NCBI RefSeq assembly: GCF_002754195.1
Contig: NZ_PEEU01000001.1
Coordinates: 2,418,001-2,482,000, forward strand
Origin: Flavobacterium sp. 9
Lineage (GTDB): Bacteria > Bacteroidota > Bacteroidia > Flavobacteriales > Flavobacteriaceae
Length of the DNA stretch: 64,000 bases
Direction: 5' to 3'
The translations under genes were made by a program, and so were the position numbers. Below are positions 46,878 to 55,735 of the stretch, in pieces (the first letter of the stretch is position 1; the number at the start of each line of letters is the position of its first letter). The notes under the pieces are model-generated. The model ran no database searches, was not told the origin of the DNA, and worked only from the letters and a program-made list of their open reading frames with translations.

Positions 46878-48440
46878 ATGTCTGTCTATAAAAAAATAGC
46901 AATCTGCATAATTTCTCTGTTTCTTTTTGTGATTTTAGTCAATATTGGTCTTAATTATTGGATAAAAAAACAATTACCAATTATTATAGACCAGAAAAAT
47001 AAAACGGCTTATCATATTAATTACGAAAAAATCGAAGTCTCGCTTTGGTCCAGAAATATTTATGCCCAAACTTTATTGGTTCATCCAAAAAATCAATTGG
47101 AAAACAGTAAAACAAAAACCGGAATCTTTTCGAAAATCGAATCCATTACAATCAAACATTTTAATATTTGGGATTTAGCTTTTCGTGATATCATTCAGGC
47201 CGAAAGTATCACGATTAATAAAGCCAGAGTAATCTTGTACAAAAAAGATGAAAAACTTATAAATAATCGTAAAAGTATTAAAACCGAAATAATCGAACCT
47301 TTCCGAAAAATAATTGCTGTTTCGAATATTTATTTAAATGAAGGAAGTGTCGATGTAGTTTCGCTAAAAAACGACAAACCAATTCTGAGCATCAAAAATA
47401 TTATTTTGAAATTGGAAGGTATTTTAATTTCTGATGTTACACTAAAACAGAAAATTCCAATGCATTTTGAAAAATATGTTTTGATTTGCGATAGTTTATA
47501 TTATAAACCAAATGCATTTTATCATTTGAATATTGGTAAAATCAGCACGGAAAATAACTTTTTAAGAATTCGAAATTTCTCTTATTTGCCTGAATTTAAT
47601 CGTAAGGAATTTGTTCAGAAACTAGATAAAGAAAAAGACATTTACACGATAAAATTGGATTCCGCCGATATTGAAAAAATGGATTGGGGATTTAAAAATG
47701 AGCGTTTCTTTTTTAAAGCAAATTCAATTGTTGCCAATCATGTTGACGCTAATATCTATCGAAACAAAATCCCAAAAGATGATTTGAGTAAAAAATATCT
47801 TTACAATGCTTTATTGCGAAAAATTAAATTTCCTCTTCAAATCGATACCATACAAATTCTTAAATCAAAACTGGTTTACGAAGAAGAAATTGATTTCTCA
47901 AAAGGTCCGGGAATTTTGAATTTCGATCATTTCAACATGCAGGTTACCAATCTCAAAAGCGGTTTTGGTTTGACAAAAACACCAGATGTTAAGATAAAAG
48001 TGAATTGTCAATTTATGAAAACATCGCCTTTAAATGTCAATTGGAGTTTTAATGTATTGAATCAAAAAGATAGTTTTCACATTCAGGGAACGATCTCCAA
48101 TTTTAATGTTGTGGCAATGGAACGATTTACAAAACCATACATAAACACTTCTTTTACAGGAAAATTCAATAAATATCATTTTAATTTTTATGGAAATGAT
48201 AACAGCGCCAAAGGAAATGCAACACTTGATTATGAAGATTTAAAAGTAAAATTATTCAAAAAGAAAGATCGTGAAAAAGAGGCAAAATTAAAAACTGCTG
48301 TTGCTAATTTATTGCTGAAAAATGATTCCGGCGACAAAAGCAAAAAAGCAGATGTCGAACTGGATCGTATTCCTGAGAAATCATTTTACAACTTTTTATG
48401 GAGAAGTATCGCGGAATCTTTAAAGAAAATTTTGATTTGA
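46878..48440 (+). CDS. AsmA/DUF748-like membrane-anchored protein
   Basis: A 520-residue protein. One N-terminal TM (about residues 5-25, KIAICIISLFLFVILVNIGL) is followed by a long beta-rich periplasmic region (HINYEKIEVSLWSRNIYAQT). The end, FYNFLWRSIAESLKKIL, is common in AsmA-like proteins. AsmA-type proteins are thought to be bridge-like envelope or lipid-transfer factors. The class is assigned by layout and the terminal motif, not by a clear domain match, so this is moderate. Start chosen at the first ATG after the divergent promoter gap. Confidence 0.65.
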   Translation: MSVYKKIAICIISLFLFVILVNIGLNYWIKKQLPIIIDQKNKTAYHINYEKIEVSLWSRNIYAQTLLVHPKNQLENSKTKTGIFSKIESITIKHFNIWDLAFRDIIQAESITINKARVILYKKDEKLINNRKSIKTEIIEPFRKIIAVSNIYLNEGSVDVVSLKNDKPILSIKNIILKLEGILISDVTLKQKIPMHFEKYVLICDSLYYKPNAFYHLNIGKISTENNFLRIRNFSYLPEFNRKEFVQKLDKEKDIYTIKLDSADIEKMDWGFKNERFFFKANSIVANHVDANIYRNKIPKDDLSKKYLYNALLRKIKFPLQIDTIQILKSKLVYEEEIDFSKGPGILNFDHFNMQVTNLKSGFGLTKTPDVKIKVNCQFMKTSPLNVNWSFNVLNQKDSFHIQGTISNFNVVAMERFTKPYINTSFTGKFNKYHFNFYGNDNSAKGNATLDYEDLKVKLFKKKDREKEAKLKTAVANLLLKNDSGDKSKKADVELDRIPEKSFYNFLWRSIAESLKKILI

Positions 48441-48505
48441 TTTTCTTGAAGATGTATCAATAATCTTTGTCATTTTGAAGAATGAGATTATCAAGATTAC
48501 GCAAA

Positions 48506-48536
48506 CCTTTGTCAAAGTTTTAAACTTTGACAAAGG
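48506..48536. repeat. 29-bp inverted repeat, copy 2
   Basis: Same palindrome as at 44284-44312 (CTTTGTCAAAG... CTTTGACAAAG), extended here by one pair. Nothing else is seen in the 265-bp gap before the 603-residue gene. Confidence 0.7.
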
Positions 48537-48706
48537 TAACTACACGACATCTCACATATAATAGGATTTTACAGAAGTGCAGTTATTCAAAAATAATTCG
48601 TGAATTCGTTGCAAAAAATCTCTCTAACATTTTACAAACCTGACAATTATCAGGTTTTAAGTAATTTCTTTTTCTAACATTTGTTTCTATTTTAATTTTA
48701 AAACAA

Positions 48707-50518
48707 ATGACAAAAAAGCCTTTACACACTTTTCATATTCCTGTAATGGGACTCGCATATACAATTGACAGCCCAATTAGAGTGGCGCAATACGGTATTT
48801 CATCTGTTGTTTCTATTGCAGACGATGATTTGATTGAAAAGATGCGTAATTTTTATAGTACGAAATTCAATTTTCCGTACGAAGAAATCAGCCAAAAAAT
48901 TCAGGATTACAGAGCACAAAGAATTACTTCTTATCTTAATTTAGTAGACAAAATTGTAAAACAAAAATTCGACAATTTTAAAGCGGAATTAATCGAAAGT
49001 AAAACTGCCGTAGAAAATTATATTGCGATGTTGCCTAATACATCAGACATCAAAAAAGGGTTTCAGAATTTATTGGATGATGGAATTTCTTTTAAAGAAA
49101 ACATTCAGAACTATATTGAATCCCATCTTTCGCCAGGTTTAATTGATGTAAATATCATGACAAAACTGGATAAAGATAATTTCGATAAAGACGAACAACT
49201 TCCAATTGAGTTTAATGATTCACATGCTGCTTTAAGAGGTTTTGCAAATAGCAATCTGGAATCTTCAGTGGTACTTTCTGCGGGAATGAATCCGAGATTA
49301 TATAGCTATTTCGAAAATTTCTCAGATTTCTTTCCAAATCCAAATAATGAACTTAAGAAGAAAATCATTTTAAAAGTAAGTGATTTTAGATCTGCAATGA
49401 TTCAGGGAAATTTCTTAGCCAAAAAAGGACTTTGGGTTTCAGAATATCGCATTGAATCCGGACTAAATTGTGGCGGACATGCTTTTGCTACAGACGGACT
49501 TTTATTAGGTCCGATTCTGGAAGAATTTAAGCAAAAAAAGGATCAACTTATTTCATCCGCACATGAATTGATGACAAAAGTATTACAGCAAAAACAAGCT
49601 TACGCGCCTGAGAATCCTTTACCGCTAAAAATTACTGTTCAGGGCGGCGTAGGAACTTCTGAAGAGCATGAGTTTTTATTAGAAAATTACAAAGTAGATT
49701 CTGTTGGTTGGGGATCTCCATTTTTATTGGTTCCGGAAGCAACTTCTGTAGATAAAGCGACTCGTGAATTATTGATGAACGCTAAGGAAGAAGATTTATA
49801 TTTGAGTCACATTTCTCCTTTGGGAGTTCCGTTTAATACTTTAAGAGGAACTACAAATGAAATTGTAAAACAAAAAAGGATTGAGCAAAATAAAGCAGGA
49901 AGTTCTTGTCCTAAAAAATTCCTTGCTTTAAGTAAAGAATACGATCCACAAGGAATTTGTACAGCTTCTAAAAAATTTCAGGATCTTAAACTGGACGAAT
50001 TAGAAATCATAAAAAACACGCTTTCTCATGAAGCTTTTGAAAAGGCAAAATTTGATATTACCGAAAAATCATGTTTATGTGTAGGTTTAGCCAATGCTGC
50101 CTATTTAGAAAACGACATCAAGATAAAAGGTCAAGCACAAGGTGTTGTTATCTGTCCAGGACCAAATATGGCTTATTTTGACCACGAAGTTTCTTTGTCT
50201 GATATGTTGGGTCATATTTATGGAAATAAATCGATTCTGAGAACTGAAAACAGACCAAATGTTTTTGTGAAAGAATTAAAAATGTACATTGATTACTTCA
50301 GAAATGAAATTGATTCTATTTCGGGAGAAATCACTAATGCGCAACTAAAAAAATGGAATACTTTTAAAGCGAATATTCTGGAAGGAATTGAATATTATCA
50401 AACGTTACTTTCTCCTGCGATTTATTTTAAAGAAGATTTAAATAAGATAAAAAGAGATTTTGAATTTTATAAATCAGAATTAACTAAAATTGATATTCCA
50501 ATTTTAAAAGTAGCATAA
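48707..50518 (+). CDS. Conserved cysteine-containing TIM-barrel-like protein, uncharacterised
   Basis: A 603-residue cytoplasmic protein with no signal peptide. The N-terminus (FHIPVMGLAYTIDSPIRVAQ) and the central VQGGVGTSEEH plus DSVGWGSPFLLVPE resemble the barrel strands of FMN-dependent enzymes such as nitronate monooxygenase, but I cannot assign a family. Six cysteines stand out: C255 in GLNCGGHAFATDG, C401 in SSCPKKF, C418 in QGICTASKKF, C456 and C458 in SCLCVGLANAAY, and C483 in VVICPGPN. Their setting could make an Fe-S site or a disulphide/thiol catalyst. A long helical stretch covers residues 60-140. It is a single gene between two palindromes. Confidence 0.55.
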   Translation: MTKKPLHTFHIPVMGLAYTIDSPIRVAQYGISSVVSIADDDLIEKMRNFYSTKFNFPYEEISQKIQDYRAQRITSYLNLVDKIVKQKFDNFKAELIESKTAVENYIAMLPNTSDIKKGFQNLLDDGISFKENIQNYIESHLSPGLIDVNIMTKLDKDNFDKDEQLPIEFNDSHAALRGFANSNLESSVVLSAGMNPRLYSYFENFSDFFPNPNNELKKKIILKVSDFRSAMIQGNFLAKKGLWVSEYRIESGLNCGGHAFATDGLLLGPILEEFKQKKDQLISSAHELMTKVLQQKQAYAPENPLPLKITVQGGVGTSEEHEFLLENYKVDSVGWGSPFLLVPEATSVDKATRELLMNAKEEDLYLSHISPLGVPFNTLRGTTNEIVKQKRIEQNKAGSSCPKKFLALSKEYDPQGICTASKKFQDLKLDELEIIKNTLSHEAFEKAKFDITEKSCLCVGLANAAYLENDIKIKGQAQGVVICPGPNMAYFDHEVSLSDMLGHIYGNKSILRTENRPNVFVKELKMYIDYFRNEIDSISGEITNAQLKKWNTFKANILEGIEYYQTLLSPAIYFKEDLNKIKRDFEFYKSELTKIDIPILKVA

Positions 50519-50521
50519 AAC

Positions 50522-50559
50522 AAAAATCCCGATTCAAGATTCTGAATCGGGATTTTTTT
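50522..50559. terminator. Bidirectional terminator
   Basis: Stem AATCCCGATTCA / TGAATCGGGATT (50525-50536 and 50543-50554) with A and T runs, between the converging 603-residue gene and glycine-zipper gene. Confidence 0.9.
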
Positions 50560-50577
50560 ATTTTGAACTTATAAGAT

Positions 50578-51012
50578 CTATTCTTTTTTCTTTTTACTTC
50601 CGTCAATAATTGCTCCGGTTCCGGTACCAACCGCAGCTCCGGCCAAACCACCAATTATAGCTCCTTCACCTTTTTTCTTACTGATCACGGCTCCGGTAAC
50701 AGCTCCAACACCTGCACCAATTACGGCTCCTTTAGCTGTATTACTCCAACCTTTCTTTTTGGTCGTAGTTGTTGTTGCAGTTCCATCAGCTTGTTGGTGT
50801 ACTACTACTACTTTTTGAGATTCAACTTTTCTTTCCTCTCTTAAATTGGCCATTTCTGTTCGCATTGAATCAATAACTTTTTGTCGGTTTATTTCAACTT
50901 TCATTGAATCAATACTAGCTTGTTTTGCTTTATTGATATCTTCTTTCCCTTGTCCTTGGTTTTGACAAGAAACGATTGATAAAGCGGCGAATAATATATA
51001 TATGGCTTTCAT
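50578..51012 (-). CDS. Glycine-zipper lipoprotein-like protein
   Basis: A 144-residue protein with a probable lipoprotein signal (MKAIYILFAALSIVSC, lipid on Cys16). A charged helical region (20-75, IDSMRTEMANLREERK, Met/Glu/Lys-rich) is followed by a glycine-zipper domain (about 90-135; GAVIGAGVGAVTGAVI and GAIIGGLAGAAVGTGTGAII) and a Lys tail. Glycine zippers insert in or pack against membranes, as in SlyB/YMGG-like proteins. It probably sits at the inner face of the outer membrane; function unknown. Confidence 0.8.
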   Translation of the reverse strand: MKAIYILFAALSIVSCQNQGQGKEDINKAKQASIDSMKVEINRQKVIDSMRTEMANLREERKVESQKVVVVHQQADGTATTTTTKKKGWSNTAKGAVIGAGVGAVTGAVISKKKGEGAIIGGLAGAAVGTGTGAIIDGSKKKKE

Positions 51013-51208
51013 GATTGTAGTTTTTAAATTATTACACTACAAAGTAAAGAAGATCCTTTTTGTTGAAGTTACATGATTTTGTTTAATGGTTACAGAATTT
51101 GAAGATTGCAACGTATTTGGGACGCGGATAAAACGGATTGCTAACGCAAGACGTGGATTTAAAACGGATTTTTTATTTTCGGAGGTTTTTCTTTTGTATT
51201 TATAAAAA

Positions 51209-51408
51209 ATCTCGCAAAGACGCAAAGTCGCAAAGTTTTTTTCTCATTTTATGTCATTTCGAGGAACGAGAAATCTCCACGAGAAGCTCGCCAAAGATTG
51301 GATTCTTTTTACGGAGTTTCTCGTGGAGATTTCTCGTTCCTCGAAATGACAAACAGTACTTAAGCACTGCCTTAAAAAAACTTTGCGACTTAGCGTCTTT
51401 GCGAGATT
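51209..51408. repeat. Nested double palindrome of CGCAAAG type
   Basis: Outer 34-35-bp arms: 51209-51242 (AATCTCGCAAAGACGCAAAG and on) and 51374-51408, inverted with one mismatch. Inner perfect 33-bp arms: 51253-51285 (GTCATTTCGAGGAACGAGAA and on) and 51318-51350. The whole 200-bp element fills the gap between the glycine-zipper gene and kynU. It contains no gene. Confidence 0.85.
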
Positions 51409-51420
51409 AATATGCTTCTA

Positions 51421-52695
51421 TTAACCTAAAATTCCTCTTTTAAGAATTTGTCCAAAATCAAACATATCTTCATAAGAACAATAAAGAGGAACTGGCGCAA
51501 GGCGAATTACATTTGGTTCACGCCAATCTGTAATTACACCATTTTTCATGAGATAGTCGAATAAACTTCTTCCTTCTCCATGTAAAAAAACAGACAATTG
51601 AGAAGCTCTTTCTGTTGGATTTGAAGGTGTAATGATTTCGAAATTACCTTTTACTTCTTTATCAATTTCGTGCAATATGAATTCTAAATATGAGGTAATA
51701 TGATCTCTTTTTTTAATCAAGGCATCCATTCCAACTTCTGCAAACATTTCTACAGATGCTAAATAAGGCGCTAAAGAAAGTACGGGTAAATTACTAATCT
51801 GCCAGCCATCAGCTCCGTGAACAGGATCAAAATTAGGTTCCATTTTAAAACGGCGCTCTTTATTATGTCCCCACCAACCTGCAAATCTTGGTAAGTCAGG
51901 ATTATTATGATGTTTTTCATGAACGAAACAACCAGAAGCATTTCCTGGTCCTGAGTTCATATATTTATAACTGCACCAAGCAGCAAAATCTACATTCCAA
52001 TCATGAAGTTCAAGTTTGATGTTTCCGGCAGCGTGTGCCAAATCCCAACCTACTTTTGCTCCGGCTTTTTGTCCTGCTTCGGTAATTGTTTTAATATCGA
52101 AAACTTGTCCGGTATAATAATTTACTCCTCCAATTAAAACTAAAGCCAGTTCATCACCAACTTCTTCAATTTTTGCAAGAACATCTTCAAGGCGAATGTT
52201 ATGTTCTCCTTCGCGACGTTTAATTTCTACAATTGCATCTTCTGTTTTATAACCGTGAAAATGAACCTGACTCTGAAACATATATTGATCTGAAGGAAAT
52301 GCTTTTTCTTCGCAGATAATTTTATAACGTTTCCCTTTTGGCTGATAAAAAGAAACCATTAATAAGTGAAGATTTACGGTCAAAGTATTCATTACCGTAA
52401 CTTCAGATGGCAAAGCACCAACTATTTTACTCAATGGTTCTGCAAATCTTTCCTGATAATCCCACCATGGTTTATTCGCATAAAAATGCCCTTCGACTGC
52501 AAGATCTGCCCAATCGTTCATTACTTCATCGATGTAAGCTTTGGTACGTTTTGGCTGTAATCCAAGTGAATTTCCTGTAAAATAAATAACTCGTTTGTCA
52601 TTTACTTTTGGAAAAATAAATTGATCCTGATAATGATTTAGTGTGTCTTGCGAATCAAACTCTCGTGCAAATTCGCGTGTATTTTGAAAAGTCAT
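51421..52695 (-). CDS. kynU: Kynureninase
   Basis: A 424-residue PLP enzyme that splits 3-hydroxykynurenine (or kynurenine) to 3-hydroxyanthranilate or anthranilate and alanine. N-terminal FTGNSLGLQPKRTKAYIDEV matches KynU. VMNTLTVNLHLLMVSFYQP is in the substrate region. VGWDLAHAAGNIKLELHDW holds the PLP-binding Asp, and AWCSYKYMNSGPGNASG has the Schiff-base Lys in SYKYMNSGPG. With kmo at 36075 it gives part of the tryptophan-to-NAD (or quinolinate) route. Start at 52695 gives the normal length. Confidence 0.95.
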   Translation of the reverse strand: MTFQNTREFAREFDSQDTLNHYQDQFIFPKVNDKRVIYFTGNSLGLQPKRTKAYIDEVMNDWADLAVEGHFYANKPWWDYQERFAEPLSKIVGALPSEVTVMNTLTVNLHLLMVSFYQPKGKRYKIICEEKAFPSDQYMFQSQVHFHGYKTEDAIVEIKRREGEHNIRLEDVLAKIEEVGDELALVLIGGVNYYTGQVFDIKTITEAGQKAGAKVGWDLAHAAGNIKLELHDWNVDFAAWCSYKYMNSGPGNASGCFVHEKHHNNPDLPRFAGWWGHNKERRFKMEPNFDPVHGADGWQISNLPVLSLAPYLASVEMFAEVGMDALIKKRDHITSYLEFILHEIDKEVKGNFEIITPSNPTERASQLSVFLHGEGRSLFDYLMKNGVITDWREPNVIRLAPVPLYCSYEDMFDFGQILKRGILG

Positions 52696-52728
52696 CTTTT
52701 TTGTTTTGAAGCGTAAAAATAGGAAAAT

Positions 52729-52925
52729 GTTTCAAGTTTCAGGTTTCAAGTTTCAAGTTTAACGTTGATATACTTTGTGTGATTTACCGCAAAGCACGCA
52801 AAGTCTTCTTTTGCTTAGTATTTAAACATATAAAGTTCGCAAAGGTTGAAGTAAAAAAATTGTAGACTTTGCGGCTAATATTTCACAACGAACTTGAAAC
52901 CTGAAACTTGAAACTTGAAACAAAA
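52729..52925. repeat. Inverted pair of 7-bp periodic TTTCAAG arrays
   Basis: Left array (52729-52760): TTTCAAG, TTTCAGG, TTTCAAG, TTTCAAG, TTTAACG. Right array (52888-52921): TTGAAAC, CTGAAAC, TTGAAAC, TTGAAAC, the inverse of the left. An inner short stem CCGCAAAG...AGACTTTGCGG lies between. Together these fill the kynU-queA gap (52696-52994). Confidence 0.7.
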
Positions 52926-52937
52926 CTATTAAAAAAC

Positions 52938-52973
52938 AAAAAACCCGACAGGTTTTAAAAAACTTGTCGGGTC
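52938..52973 (-). terminator. Terminator of queA
   Basis: Stem ACCCGACAGGTTTT / AAAACTTGTCGGGT (52943-52956, 52958-52972 with short loop), followed by a T run on the minus strand. Confidence 0.85.
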
Positions 52974-52994
52974 TCTTTATAAGATAAATTCTAA

Positions 52995-54044
52995 TTAAAG
53001 AATCAACATTGCATCTCCGTAAGAATAGAATTTATATCCTTCTTTGATTGCTTCTTCGTATGCTCTTTTCATTAAATCATGTCCACAGAAAGCAGAAATC
53101 ATCATTAATAATGTTGATTTTGGTGTGTGGAAATTTGTAATCATACAGTTTGCAATACTGAAATCATGAGGAGGGAAAATAAATTTATTTGTCCATCCTT
53201 CATAAGGATTTAAAGTATTTTGAGAAGAAACAGAACTTTCAATTGCACGCATTGAAGTTGTTCCAACAGCACAAATACGTTTTCTGCTTGCTTTTGCAGC
53301 ATTTACAATATCACATGCTTCCTGATTAATAATCAATTCCTCAGAATCCATTTTGTGTTTAGATAAATCTTCAACCTCAACTGGATTAAAAGTTCCTAAA
53401 CCAACGTGTAATGTTACTTCAGCAAAATTAACTCCTTTGATTTCTAATTTTTTCAAAAGGTGTTTTGAGAAGTGTAAACCAGCAGTTGGTGCAGCTACAG
53501 CTCCTTCTTCTTTTGCATAAATAGTTTGGTATCTTTCAGCATCTTCTGCAGTTACTTCTCTATTGATGTATTTAGGAATTGGAGTTTCTCCAAGTTCTGT
53601 CAATTTATTTCTGAATTCTTCGTAAGAACCGTCATATAAAAAACGTAAAGTTCTACCACGAGAAGTAGTATTGTCAATTACCTCAGCAACTAATGAATCG
53701 TCGTCACCAAAATAAAGTTTGTTTCCAATACGGATTTTTCTAGCCGGATCAACTAAAACGTCCCAAAGACGTTGCTCTGAATTTAATTCTCTTAATAAGA
53801 AAACTTCAATTCTTGCTCCTGTTTTTTCTTTGTTTCCGTACAAACGTGCAGGAAAAACTTTAGTATTGTTAAGAATCAAAACGTCTCCGTCATCAAAATA
53901 ATTGATAACATCTTTAAACATTTTATGTTCTATAGTTTGTTTTTGACGATCGATTACCATTAAACGAGATTCGTCTCTATTTTCTGCCGGGAATTCCGCT
54001 AAAAGTTCTTTCGGTAAATTAAACTGAAAATGTGATAATTTCAT
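52995..54044 (-). CDS. queA: tRNA preQ1(34) S-adenosylmethionine ribosyltransferase-isomerase
   Basis: A 349-residue enzyme that transfers and rearranges the ribosyl group of SAM to make epoxyqueuosine in tRNA. The N-terminus [20 protein letters not shown], then [51 protein letters not shown] and [19 protein letters not shown] are QueA signatures. Length fits. It has its own promoter (54110-54141) and terminator. Together with queE it shows queuosine synthesis. Confidence 0.96.
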   Translation of the reverse strand: MKLSHFQFNLPKELLAEFPAENRDESRLMVIDRQKQTIEHKMFKDVINYFDDGDVLILNNTKVFPARLYGNKEKTGARIEVFLLRELNSEQRLWDVLVDPARKIRIGNKLYFGDDDSLVAEVIDNTTSRGRTLRFLYDGSYEEFRNKLTELGETPIPKYINREVTAEDAERYQTIYAKEEGAVAAPTAGLHFSKHLLKKLEIKGVNFAEVTLHVGLGTFNPVEVEDLSKHKMDSEELIINQEACDIVNAAKASRKRICAVGTTSMRAIESSVSSQNTLNPYEGWTNKFIFPPHDFSIANCMITNFHTPKSTLLMMISAFCGHDLMKRAYEEAIKEGYKFYSYGDAMLIL

Positions 54045-54109
54045 TTGAGAAAGTTATGAGTTATAGATTTCAATCAGGATTATTTGAATACCTGATTTTT
54101 AATCGTGTG

Positions 54110-54141
54110 CAAATATACGACTGTGAGATAGGCGTTGTCAA
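54110..54141 (-). promoter_or_regulatory. Promoter of queA
   Basis: Minus strand -7 TATATTTG (54110-54117), -33 TTG (54139-54141), 21-nt spacer, about 65 bp before the start codon. Confidence 0.75.
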
Positions 54142-54211
54142 GTGTTTTGATGTTTATTTTCAAAAGTCGTTGATTTAGTGGTGTTTTGACAACATAAAAA
54201 AATTAGGATTT

Positions 54212-54376
54212 CACCATATTAGTTATATAAGTTCATTTAATTTGGATTCATCAAAAAAATGTATGTGTTTTTATTTGGCTAAAGCCAAACAGTTTGCACA
54301 TAAAAAAACCTCCAGTTAAAACTGGAGGCTATTCAAATTATGCTTATTTAAATGAACTTATATCACTTACATGGTT
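54212..54376. repeat. MITE-like inverted repeat wrapped around a terminator, copy 2
   Basis: Outer arms CACCATATTAGTTATATAAG (54212 on) and ATATCACTTACATGGTTT (ending about 54376) are inverted and resemble those at 35927-36068, but with more mismatches. The centre holds the aroA terminator at 54302-54328. The rest of the gap (54045-54375) has the queA promoter and no gene. Confidence 0.68.
54302..54328 (-). terminator. Terminator of aroA
   Basis: Stem CCTCCAGTT / AACTGGAGG (54309-54317, 54320-54328) with a T run on the minus strand, 48 bp past the aroA stop. Confidence 0.86.
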
Positions 54377-55602
54377 TAAAACAATTCTGAAACTTGGAAG
54401 TTTAAAACTTTTAAATCGTTCCAGAAATCAGGATATGATTTAGAAACTACTTCAGCATTTTCGATAATAATTGGCACTTTTAAAGCTAAAGGTGCAAATG
54501 CCATTGCCATACGGTGATCGTTGTAAGTGGCAATTTTTACATTATGATTGATATTTTCTGATGCTGTTAAAGTCAAACTATCATTAGTAACCGAAATATT
54601 TGCTCCCAATTTTGTCAGCTCAATTCTAAGTGCTTCCAGTCGATCTGTTTCTTTGATTTTTAAAGTATGAAGACCAGTTAAATGACAACCAATTCCTAAA
54701 CCTAAACAAGTTACCACAATGGTTTGTGCAATATCTGGTGTATTATTTAACTCAAATTTTACAGTTTCGAATTTAAAATTTTCTTGTTTTACCAAAGTCA
54801 TTTTATTGTCTTGGAAAGTAGTCTTCACTCCTAATTTCTCATAAAGTGAAACTAATTCTGAATCTCCCTGTAAACTGTTTTCCTTGTAGCTGCTTAAAGT
54901 GATTGAAGCTGTATCTGCCAAAGCCACCAAACTAAAGAAGTAAGATGCTGAACTCCAATCTGATTCTACTACCATTTCTTTGGTTGCAACTTCAGATTTT
55001 GGAAAAACTTTAATCACATTTCCTTCAAAACTGGTTTGAATATTTAAATCGTTTAGCAAAGCCAAAGTCATTTTAATATATGGAATCGAAGTAATTTCTC
55101 CTTCTAATGTTAATTCTAAACCGTTCTCTAATTTTGAAGCCACAAGTAAAAGTGCCGAAATATATTGGCTGCTTACATTTGCTGCCAAAGTAACTTTTGA
55201 AGCGGTTACTTTTTTTCCTTTAATTCTAATTGGCGGATAACCTTCTTCTTTTTCATAAGAAATCTCAACTCCCAATTGTCCTAAAGCTTCCACTAAAATT
55301 TTTATCGGGCGTTCCTGCATTCTGCTAGAACCTGTCATCACTACTTCGCGACCTTCATTAACCGCGAAATAAGCTGTCAAAAATCGCATTGCCGTTCCTG
55401 CGTGATGAATATCTACAATTTCGTCATTTCCAATTAAGGCTTTTTGCATTACTTCGCTATCATCAGAATTTGAAGTATTTGCCAATGTAATATTTGAAAA
55501 TAATGCTTTTAGCAACAATAAACGATTTGTTTCGCTTTTTGATCCTGTTACTGCAATTTGTCCTTGTAAATTATGTTGAGTTGTCTGGAGTAGTAAATTC
55601 AT
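54376..55602 (-). CDS. aroA: 3-phosphoshikimate 1-carboxyvinyltransferase (EPSP synthase)
   Basis: A 408-residue enzyme of the shikimate pathway that joins PEP to shikimate-3-phosphate. GSKSETNRLLLL is the N-terminal phosphate loop, DIHHAGTAMRFLTAYF carries the GT..R motif, SSRMQERPIKILVEAL follows, KETDRLEALRIELTKLGA is the KETDR region and TYNDHRMAMAFAPLAL is the C-terminal signature. It is slightly short against the E. coli protein (427), common in Bacteroidota. The gap before the mazG-like gene (133 bp) holds two 7-bp periodic arrays. Confidence 0.96.
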   Translation of the reverse strand: MNLLLQTTQHNLQGQIAVTGSKSETNRLLLLKALFSNITLANTSNSDDSEVMQKALIGNDEIVDIHHAGTAMRFLTAYFAVNEGREVVMTGSSRMQERPIKILVEALGQLGVEISYEKEEGYPPIRIKGKKVTASKVTLAANVSSQYISALLLVASKLENGLELTLEGEITSIPYIKMTLALLNDLNIQTSFEGNVIKVFPKSEVATKEMVVESDWSSASYFFSLVALADTASITLSSYKENSLQGDSELVSLYEKLGVKTTFQDNKMTLVKQENFKFETVKFELNNTPDIAQTIVVTCLGLGIGCHLTGLHTLKIKETDRLEALRIELTKLGANISVTNDSLTLTASENINHNVKIATYNDHRMAMAFAPLALKVPIIIENAEVVSKSYPDFWNDLKVLNFQVSELF

Positions 55603-55608
55603 TTTTTA

Positions 55609-55712
55609 AATTGTAAATTGTATATTATGAATTAGGAATGATTAGAAACGTAATTCGCCACGCAATTTACCACTCCACACTCATAATTCAAAATTCAAAA
55701 CTCATAATTCAA
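55609..55712. repeat. Two 7-bp periodic arrays upstream of aroA
   Basis: Array 1 (55609-55640): AATTGTA, AATTGTA, TATTATG, AATTAGG. Array 2 (55678-55712): AATTCAA, AATTCAA, AACTCAT, AATTCAA. They are in the mazG-aroA gap and keep the same 7-bp register within each array. Confidence 0.6.
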
Positions 55713-55735
55713 AGCTTATGAGTGATATTTCACAA

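Noticed and set aside
51138..51410. 90-codon open frame on the plus strand
   Set aside because: It is made entirely of the nested palindrome repeat and has no gene-like composition.
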